This document shows positions 56,978 through 64,000 of a DNA stretch of 64,000 bases, one piece after another (within the stretch, counting starts at the first letter, position 1; the number at the start of each line of letters is the position of its first letter). The notes beneath the pieces are model-generated. The model did no database searches. It worked only from the letters and a program-made list of their open reading frames with translations, and had not been told where the DNA came from. The stretch covers positions 17,085,049 through 17,149,048 of the forward strand of contig ML679956.1 of assembly GCA_007922225.1 (NCBI GenBank), in the 5' to 3' direction. Source of the DNA: Emydura subglobosa. Its lineage: Eukaryota > Chordata > Testudines > Chelidae. Made by a program: the position numbers and the translations under genes.

Positions 56978-57727
56978 GTAATTACTCATGTAGTTTTATT
57001 TCTCCATCTTCTCAGAAAGGTGCTTTGTTTTGTACATTTTCATTAATACAGATGGCAATGTGAGAACTTACTGACTTTAACAAGCTTCAGTGTTTGTCTC
57101 TGAATATAAAAGGGCTTCAGGGTTAAAGGAAGAAAGAGATGTGCTCACACTGCAAATAATACATATAAGATATGTGCCACTATCATCAGCATGTCTAACC
57201 CTGTAATATTGGTTCCTCTTGTAAATGGTTTATTGGTTGCATGTTTCCTTTTTTATAATTAAAAAGTGCTTGTTAGGTTGAGTCGTGTAATGAAACGAAC
57301 CTCCCAGTGCCTCTTTTTAAGATATTGTGTGTTTCCATATCCTGCAAATTATAATGGAATGTTCATTTGTTTGTATTGATACAGGAGTTTTGTTAGAAAT
57401 TTTTAAAATTCAGGATGTTTCTCTTGTATTTATCTTCATGTAATGAAAACCATTGATGAATGTACAGTTTGTAAACATGTATCTATGGCTCAGTTACCTC
57501 TGTCATCCCTTGTCTTTCTTTTTCTCTCTCTCTTTCATATATAATTTGGGGATTAGGAGTATGTATGAATGATCAGATGTGAATTAATTTTAGATTACAA
57601 GATACTGAAGGCTCTGTCCTTTATTATAGGAAATGCAGCAAGGAATTTGATTTGCCCTGTCATATTGGCATTACTCTAACATGTAGTAAGCACTCAGGAG
57701 ATTGGTTTGCTGGAGAAAAGGAATGGT
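56978..57727 (+). other. NEK10: Start of the NEK10 intron after exon 11
   Basis: AT-rich, no repeat named. Confidence 0.5.
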
Positions 57728-57907
57728 CCAGGCTTATAAAAATCATAGAATTGTAGGACTGGAAGGGACCTTCAGAAGTCTTCTGGTCCAGTCCCCTGCA
57801 CTCAAGGCAGGACCAGGCATTATTTAGACTATCCCTGACAGGTGTCTGTCCAACCTGCTCTAAAAATTTCCAGTGATGGAGATTCCGCAGCATCCCTAGG
57901 CATAAAT
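57728..57907 (-). mobile_element. CR1 3' end, antisense, bird-like subfamily
   Basis: CATAGAATTGTAGGACTGGA, AGGGACCTTCAGAAGTCTTC, TGACAGGTGTCTGTCCAACC and CAGTGATGGAGATTCCGCAG are the reverse of the tail found in the older CR1 at 34900-35045. It abuts the sense CR1 of 57911. Confidence 0.8.
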
Positions 57908-58131
57908 TCTGGCAAGTCAAATGTAAAAGTATAATTAGGCAGGCTGTAGGAAGGCGCTGTGACCTCCCCCGGAGTCTGGACCCGAGGAAGGGCCGTAGCG
58001 ACCCGGCTCGACCGAAACAGTCCCCGCAGACAAGTCTGCCTGGCAACAGAAAGGCCGGGCTGGGATAGGGCCGGCAGGCCAGTCTGCCTGGCAACCAAAA
58101 GGCTGGGCAGTAATAGGACCACCCGGCCAGC

Positions 58132-58182
58132 CCAATCAGCGACAGCGGGGCGGAGTCCCTACAGGAAAGTGCAGTATAAAAG
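58132..58182 (+). promoter_or_regulatory. CCAAT box, GC box and TATA box of the LTR-type element
   Basis: CCAAT at 58132-58136, GGGGCGGAG at 58147-58155 and TATAAAAG at 58175-58182, in normal order and spacing for a polymerase II promoter. Transcription would start near 58205-58210. Confidence 0.65.
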
Positions 58183-58419
58183 ACAGGCCCCAGAGCTCAG
58201 TAGGGAGGAGACTGCTGTCGGAGGCAGATGTGCTGCCACGGTGGCTGAGGCCTAGGCCAGATTGGAGCTGAGCAGATACCAGGGACGCTCGCCTCCCAGA
58301 GCGGAGACCCCAATCATCCCCCGATCCTACCTCAGGGCCCGAGACTGGGTAGGGCCTCTGGCTGGACTAGGCTTCCGGATCCCAGTGACTGGGCCGAGCC
58401 GCCCGAGCAACCCAGATGA

Positions 58420-58716
58420 GAGATACCGCCTGAGGCCGGACGGGACCTGGAGGAGCTGCCCAAAGCCAAGCCCCCAGAAGCCTGACGGGACCTGGAGGAG
58501 CTGCCCGAAGCTGAGCACCCAGAAGCCGGACAGGACCTGGAAGAGCTGCCCGACACTGAAGCCTCCCAGGAACCCTGTGAGGAGCTCCCTGCCTTGCCAC
58601 CAGTGGACGAGGAGGGACTGGCGGGCCTAGTACCCGAGTACCCCAGCGACCCTGAGGACCCTGACGAGACAGATACCTGGGGATATGGGGAGGAAGTGGC
58701 CCAGGGACTGCCATAG
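58420..58716 (+). pseudogene. Acidic repetitive reading frame of the LTR-type element
   Basis: Frame running from just after a TGA (58417) to TAG at 58714, with one internal TGA (58483-58485). Three 15-residue repeats with a GRDLEELPKAKPPEA-like unit (45 bases each) are followed by a strongly acidic, Pro-rich tail (PEYPSDPEDPDETDTWGYGE). There is no ATG at its start. I know no match. It may be a leader or gag-like piece of an unrecorded retroelement, or a translated-looking minisatellite. Confidence 0.35.
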
Positions 58717-58917
58717 ACAGTGGCTGAGTCTGGGGCAAGGACCCTGTCGGCTTGTTGCGGCAGGGTCCCGCTGACTCAGTGGCAAACGCCTTTGCCACAG
58801 CTAGGGCCTTGGGCTGGGATGCAGTGGAGACGGGTGGGCCTGCGTCCCCCTCCCCCCTTCCCTAGCAATCCCAGGAAAGCCTACTCCTCCCTACCTCCAT
58901 AGATAGCGGATCCACTG

Positions 58918-59250
58918 TCTGCCCGCCCTGCCAAAGGGCCGGGCCATTGCACTGCTTCCTTGCCCGCCCTGCCTGAGGACCGAGCCATTGAACTGCTTGC
59001 TTGTCCTCCCTGCCTGAGGGCCGGGCCATTGAACTGCTGGCTTGCCTGCCCTGCCTGAGGGCTGGGCCATTGAACTGCAGGCTTGCCCCCCCTGCCTGAG
59101 GGCCAGGGCAACAAACTACTTGCTGGCCCACCCTGCCTAAGGGCTGGGGCCACAGACTACTCGTTTGCCCGCCCTACCTAGGGGTCAGGGCTCTAAACTG
59201 CTTGCTTGCCTCAACCGGCCTCAGGGCCCAAGGCAATAGACTGCCTATGT
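58918..59250. repeat. 41-bp tandem repeat, about eight copies
   Basis: Unit TGCCTGAGGGCCGGGCCATT followed by GAACTGCTTGCTTGCCCGCCC-like sequence, 41 bases, decaying to the right. Since 41 is not a multiple of 3, all frames are cycled, so open frames here are artefacts. Confidence 0.85.
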
Positions 59251-60266
59251 GCCTAACCCCACTGGGGGGTGGAAGGCTAAAGACCACAGGACCCGGGCAC
59301 CAGAGCTAACTGTTTCCCATTTAGGAAGGCGCTGTGGCCTCCCCCGGAGTCTGGACCCGAGGAAGGGCTGCAGTGACCCGCCCAGATAGGACAGACATTC
59401 TACGCAGGCCAAAAATAAATTTGAAGAGTAACTAGCAAAAGATGCAAAAACTAACAGCAATATTTTTTGTAAGTACATCAGAAGCTGGGAGCCTGCGAAA
59501 CCATCTGCGCGGCCACTAGATGACCAAGATGCTAGAGGAGCACTCAGGGAAGACAAGGCACTCAGAGAAGCCAAATGAATTCTTTGCTTTGATCATCATT
59601 GCAGAATATGTGAGGGAGGTTCCCATACCTGAGCTATTTTTTTTATGTGACAGATGTCCCAGACCGAAGTTTTAGAAGAGGAATTTTTGGAACAAATTGA
59701 TAAATTAAACAATAATATGTCACCAGGACCAGATGGTATTCATTCACTCAAAAGTTTTTAAGGAACTCAAATATGAAATTGCAGAAATAATAAGTTTGGT
59801 ATGTAACCTATCTCTTAAATCAGCCTCTGTACCAGGTGACTGAAAGATAGATAATGTAATACTGATTTTTTAACAAGACTCCAAGGTGATCCTGGCTATT
59901 TTAGTCCAGTAAGCCTAACTTCAGTACCAGGCGAATTGGTTGAAACTATAGTAAAGAACAGAATTATCAGACACATAGGTGAACATGGTATGTTGGGGAA
60001 GATTCAACATGGCTTTTGTAAAGGGAAATCATGCTTCACCAATCCGTTAGAATTCTTTGAGGGTTCAAAAACATGGACAAGGGTGTTCCAATTGACATAT
60101 TTCATTAGGACTTTCAGAAAGCTTTTGACAAGGTCTCTCTCCAAAGACTCTTAAGCCAAGTAAGCAGTCATGGGATAAAAATGAAGGTCCATTCATGGAT
60201 CAGTAACTGGTAACAAGACAGAAAACAAAGGATAGGAATAAATGATCTGTTTTCAGAATGCAGAGA

Positions 60267-61540
60267 GGCATTGGAGTTGGCAGCATCAAGTGCCAGTTTT
60301 AACATCTAGGCATTCCTTTCAACAATACAGCACAAAGCCGGCTCAAGCTCTCACCCAGACACCTGAGAAATTATATGCCACCCCTGTGTGTCTCCAAAAG
60401 GTGATACTTCCCCTCTAGCAAGCACAGAGTCTGAATGAAGAAAGAAGACTGTTTAATAAAAGGAGGGAAGTAACTCATCATTAATTTGGGAAAACAGCAT
60501 TAGCAGGATTAATAAACATAACACCATGAGCAAACCCCCCATCCCAGAGTACATTGGGCAGTGTTCTTTGCCTCTCCTTTCTTTCTCCCCTGTACCCCAC
60601 TCACTGTAGTTGTTCTTGGTCAATGATGACCCAGATTTCAGGGATGCATCACAACGTGGTGGGGTGGGGGGAGGAGAAAGCGCCCTGTTTTCCCAGCCAG
60701 CTGTCACCACCACACCACTCGCCACTCCGCTGGCTGCCCTGCTGGCTGCCACGCCTGCCACTCTATCAGCTGTCCTGCTTGGCTGCTCATTGCTCCGCAG
60801 GCCGCTCCGCCAGTCACCCGCTAGCCACCCTGCCTGCTGCTCTGCTAGCCACCCCGCCAGCTGCTGTGCTGCACACCATCACCGTCTGCTACCACTTGCT
60901 TCTCCACTATGACCTCTGCAGATCAGTCTCTTGAGGTCCCACCCAGCTCTCTGATTCTCAGCTTTCAGAGATTTCAGCTTGCAGTGATTTCAGCTCTTAG
61001 TGAGTGAACCTCAATGCTGAAGCTGGCCAGGAACACTGTCCCACATAGATGATCTCAGCTCTAGTGAGCACTTAACAAAAAAAAAAGCCTCCTAATCTTA
61101 ATCAAATCTTAATTAGCTTTATCTTTGAACAGTGGGAGGGGAAGGTTAAACTATGCCTGGAACTCTTAAGCAGAGCCCACACTTACAGGCAGGAATACCT
61201 GTCCCCACCCCGTGTCCATCTTGACAGGGTTCTGGCATCTGAGCCCCTTGCTTAGCCAGTTCGGTTCAGATGATAGCGACCCTTCCATCAGAATGGCTAA
61301 GCACAGTTCTCAAAGCTGCCCTTTGCTCATATAATAAGGGAAACATTTAATTATTCTGTATTTAACACTAGAGTGATTTGTAACCCAACACCAGCCAAAG
61401 GGATCATTTGAGCAAAGCAGTCCCATCATGCTGAGCACCTAAGCAGTATGGGTGTGCTAATGCAAATACCGTCTGGCACTGAGACTTGTTTCCATCCCCC
61501 CAGCCAGCTTGGAGGGGAGGCTTCATTCAGACTCTGCTTA
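60267..61540. mobile_element. Unclassified 1.27-kb insertion in the CR1
   Basis: Sequence absent from CR1, bounded by CAGAGA (60261-60266) and CAGAAA (61541-61546), a possible imperfect 6-bp duplication. It has a GC-rich degenerate array (about 60700-60870, GCTGGCTGCCACGCCTGCC-like units) and a TTTAATAAAAGG signal near 60450. Probably an LTR; orientation and family are open. Confidence 0.5.
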
Positions 61541-61746
61541 CAGAAATAAATAGCAGGTTCCCCCATGAATCTGTACTGAGACCTGTGCTGTTCAACATAT
61601 TCATAAATGATCTGGAAAATGGGGTAAACAGTGAGGTGGCAAAGTTTGCAGATGATACAAAATTACTCAAGATATTTAAGTCCAAAGCGGACTGTAAAAA
61701 GTTACAAAGGCATCTCACCAAAGTGGATGACGGGGCAAGAAAATGA
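61486..61746 (+). pseudogene. CR1 reverse transcriptase remnant
   Basis: From about 61550 the frame reads PVLFNIFINDLENGVNSEV and KFADDTKLLKIFKSKADCKK, the catalytic block of CR1 RT with the FADD motif. It stops at 61744. The part before 61541 belongs to the inserted element. Confidence 0.85.
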
Positions 61747-62042
61747 CAGATGAAATTCAGTGTTGATAAATGCAAAATAATGCACATTGGAAAACATAAT
61801 CCCAACTATTCATACAAAGTGATAGGATCTAAATTAGGTGTTACCACTCAAGAAAGAGATCTTGGCGTCATTGTGGATAATTCTCTGGAAACATCCACTC
61901 AATGTGCCAAAAGCTAACAGAATGTTAGGAATCATTAGCAAAGAGACAGAAAATAAGACAAAATATCATAATGTCACTCTAAAAATACACTGTATGCCCA
62001 TACTTTGAGTACTGGGTGCAATTCTGGTCACCCCATCTCTTT

Positions 62043-62066
62043 AAAAAAAAAAAAAAAAAAAAAAAA
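62043..62066 (+). repeat. A24 run inside the CR1
   Basis: Uninterrupted A run within the RT-to-3' region of CR1, where related copies have a short A stretch, so it is an expanded internal run and not a retrotransposition tail. Confidence 0.85.
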
Positions 62067-62677
62067 GATATTAGAATTGGAAAACATAAAGGGAAAGGCA
62101 ACAAAAATTATTAGGGATATGGAACAGCTTCTATATGAGGAGAAATTAAAAAGACTGGAACTGTTCTTAGAAAAGAGACGGACTAAAGGGCAATATGATA
62201 GAGGTCTATAAAATCATGAATGGTATGGAGAAAGTGAATAGGGAAATGTTATTTACCCCTTCACATAACACAAGAGCCAGGGATCACCCAGTGAAATTAT
62301 TAGGCAGTAGGTTTAAAACTAACAAAAGGAAGTACTACTTCACACAACACATAGTCAACCTGGAGATGCCAGGGGATGGTGTGAAGGCCAAAAGCATAAC
62401 TGGGTTTGAAAAAAGAACTAGATAAGTTCATGGAGGAAAGGTCCCTTAATGTCTATTAGCCAAGATGTTCATGGACACAATCCTATACTCTGCGTGTCCC
62501 TAAATCCCTGACCGCTAGCCAGAAACTGGGACTGGACAACGGGATAGATCACACGATAATTGACCTGTTCTGTTCATGCCCTCTGAAGCATCTGGCACTG
62601 GCCACTGTCAGAAGATCGGATACTGGGTTAGATGGACCATTTGTCTGACCCAGTATGGCCGTTCTTATGTTCTTACT

Positions 62678-62790
62678 TATTTCACACTAGATGTGAGCAA
62701 AGCTTAATAATGCCAGTGACATAGCCAGTTCCCTACAAGTAAAATGATTCCTTTTCCTGAAGTCACAAGATTTTGAGTGTTCTTTTTCAG
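62678..62790 (+). other. Spacer between the CR1 and DIRS elements
   Basis: Begins with the CR1 end (TTATGTTCTTACTTATTTCA); nothing else recognised. Confidence 0.4.
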
Positions 62791-64000
62791 CTAGTGTCCC
62801 TATGTGTGCTCCACTGTAGGGCAGTAGCGCCCTCTGCACCTGGGAACCGAGATCTTCGGTAGCAGTGGCCACTGGACTACACATGCGCTTCTCCCCATCT
62901 TGCAGTGTGAGTGGTGTCTATATATTGCTGTGCAGTCCACCTGCCCTCAGTTCCTTCTCAGCTATCTTTTGTCTGTGATGGTTTTCTGAACAGAGCCCTT
63001 CCATACATCCATAGCCTTTAGTAGTAATAGTGTTTCTGTTATAACTTTCAGGCTATTAACAGTTTCCTTTATTTTTCTCTTTTCCCTGGAAAAAAAATTT
63101 CCATTGCTCTTCACTCCCCATTATTCTTTACCTTTGTGTATGTTTTCTTTTTTTCTACACCCTTCCTGATTGGGATGTCCTCTCTTTTTGGGGGTTATGC
63201 TTGGATCCACTGGGTTTAAGAGGTGCCTGTCCTGCTGTGAGGCCATCCCCATGAACGACAGGCACTCGCAGTGCATACATTGTCTCAGTGAGGGACACGT
63301 TGCACAAAAGTGTACCCACTGCCTCAACTTGAAGGTTCGGTCCAGAAAAGACTGTGAACTGAAGCTAAAACATTTACTTATGGAGAGCTCTCTGCAACCA
63401 GCCTCAAACACTGCCCCCACCCGATATCTCTGCTACATGGTGATCACTATCGAGGGTCATCAGCCGGCCCTTTCACTTTCATCACATATCACCAAGTGAA
63501 AATCTACTCTGTCCTACTCAGATGAAAATAAATGATCCACTAATTCACTATCTAAGGAGTCGCATCAGAGAAAGACATCCCTGAGAGTCAGTAACTTCAT
63601 CATCTTCAGGGGTGAGACTTAGCTCCCATGACCATCCAGGCACCTCTGGTAATGGCAGTAAGGAGAGGTCCAAGGACCCTAAAAGGGCAGGACTACCACT
63701 CGGGAAAGAAATGGACAGGGCAAGACTTTTGGAGTCGGTATCAACCACATCAACTAAAACAACTCTGAGTGCTTCATCACTGACCAAACCACTGGCACCA
63801 ACCACATCCATGGCACCAACTGTCCACCAATTATCCTACAGTTGACTCCACATCTCCTCTTGCAGGATGCAGGACGAATCCTCCATCCCAGTCTAGAATT
63901 CTTCCATCTGAAGGCATGGCTCTAGGATTTGGGGATGACCTGTTCAGAAGAGGTAAAAGATTCTTTTAAGTAGCAGACATGATACAAATTCATCAGACTT
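62791..64000 (+). mobile_element. DIRS-type retrotransposon, 5' part, running off the window
   Basis: The terminal repeat reads GTGCTCCACTGTAGGGCAGT, then GAGATCTTCGGTAGCAGTGG and TACACATGCGCTTCTCCCCA, the standard start of turtle DIRS elements as I recall them. Next comes a gag-like zinc-knuckle frame (63197-63990). The RT/RNase H and tyrosine-recombinase genes that define DIRS should follow after 64000 and are not seen. Confidence 0.75.
63197..63990 (+). pseudogene. DIRS ORF1 (gag-like), broken
   Basis: From ATG at 63197: GSTGFKRCLSCCEAIPMNDR, then QCIHCLSEGHVAQKCTHC, a Cys/His-rich knuckle (CxxC ... CxxC-x4-H-x4-CxxC), and a charged stretch. A stop at about 63497 and a shift separate it from a second frame (63612-63845) rich in Ser, Thr, Pro and Lys (SKERSKDPKRAG), as in the C-terminal half of such proteins. 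Inactive. Confidence 0.7.

Larger units (their letters stand above)
57945..59403 (+). mobile_element. LTR-type element with promoter, repetitive acidic ORF and 41-bp array
   Basis: Inserted in a CR1 with a GCAGGC duplication on both sides (57939-57944 and 59404-59409). It begins TGTAGGAAGG and ends CATTCTAC. Features in order: two direct copies of AGTCTGCCTGGCAAC (58033, 58081), a CCAAT/GC/TATA promoter (58132-58182), an acidic reading frame (58420-58716) and a 41-base tandem array (about 58918-59250). A second copy of its own first 58 bases lies at 59322-59380. This could be one solo LTR with a duplicated start, or a short element with terminal direct repeats. No retroviral proteins. The family is not one I can name. 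Confidence 0.6.
57911..62677 (+). mobile_element. CR1 LINE, sense, split in three by two insertions
   Basis: Piece 1: 57911-57944 (GGCAAGTCAAATGTAAAAGT, linker). Piece 2: 59404-60268, continuing directly with GCAGGCCAAAAATAAATTTG into RT; frame 59936-60154 reads ETIVKNRIIRHIGEHGMLGK and IQHGFCKGKSCFTN. Piece 3: 61541-62677, from RT (LFNIFINDLENG, AKFADDTKLLKIF; catalytic FADD kept) to the 3' tail GACCCAGTATGGCCGTTCTT. Joined, the pieces follow the CR1 order without loss. Stops and shifts (for example after KVDDGARK) make it inactive; 5'-truncated. Confidence 0.9.

Noticed and set aside
58367..58798. 143-codon minus-strand Pro-rich frame
   Set aside because: Antisense shadow of the 45-base repeats in the LTR-type element.
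60554..60934. 126-codon plus-strand frame and a minus-strand Ala/Val frame nearby
   Set aside because: Produced by the degenerate GC-rich array; no known domain.
56978..64000. Search for the next NEK10 exon (RCLTPD-type block)
   Set aside because: No acceptor followed by such coding sequence was found; the region is intron filled by CR1, LTR-type and DIRS sequence.
1..64000. tRNA, rRNA, CRISPR, operon-like or bacterial features
   Set aside because: Nothing of the kind seen; spliced exons and vertebrate repeats exclude a prokaryotic source.

Overview
The window is a piece of a vertebrate nuclear chromosome, almost certainly from a turtle. It contains part of one spliced protein-coding gene on the + strand, NEK10 (NIMA-related kinase 10). 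Eleven consecutive internal exons can be placed between 972 and 56977, all with GT-AG borders and compatible phases. They encode about 354 residues: the end of the armadillo-type N-terminal region, a helical linker, and the kinase domain from the glycine loop to past the APE-like motif. The start of the gene lies before the window and the next exon after 64000, so there is no promoter, start codon, stop codon or poly(A) site of NEK10 here. The turtle assignment is inference from repeat content: CR1 elements ending in the usual testudine 3' tail, a DIRS element, SANT-domain Harbinger-like elements, and short transposons with GTCTACACT-type ends.

Layout. Positions 1-440 are one end of an old retroviral-type LTR. 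Exons 1-8 are compact (972-8691), with introns of 0.1-2.9 kb that hold only old, decayed repeats. Intron 8 (8692-28205) is full of transposons: a decayed non-LTR element of a type common in fish (about 11770-13860, minus strand), an LTR (about 14980-15715), a 274-bp inverted-repeat element (15795-16068), rearranged CR1 pieces (17686-19330), a 4.5-kb Harbinger-like element (20191-24729) that carries a hAT/ZBED-like transposase relic, an LTR-like block, and another short inverted-repeat element. Intron 9 (28282-56163, 27.9 kb) holds two more CR1 copies, a hAT-type element with a perfect 8-bp target duplication (39863-40298), a small foldback (48491-48638), a solo LTR (49202-50185) invaded by a GC-rich foldback transposon, and a 0.63-kb LTR-like repeat. 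The intron after exon 11 holds a CR1 copy split by two separate insertions (57911-62677) and the 5' part of a DIRS element that runs off the end.

How the parts relate. Nothing but NEK10 looks like a functional gene; every transposon reading frame recognised is broken or truncated. NEK10 is a ciliary and DNA-damage-response kinase. The exons keep the catalytic lysine, the HRD and DFG motifs, and the unusual Thr in the catalytic loop, so the gene looks intact. The most interesting material is in the transposons: a poorly recognisable LTR-type element with a CCAAT/GC/TATA promoter and a repetitive acidic reading frame, nested insertions that give a relative time order, and a set of elements whose ends look alike although their bodies differ. 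I found no convincing new biological system beyond these.
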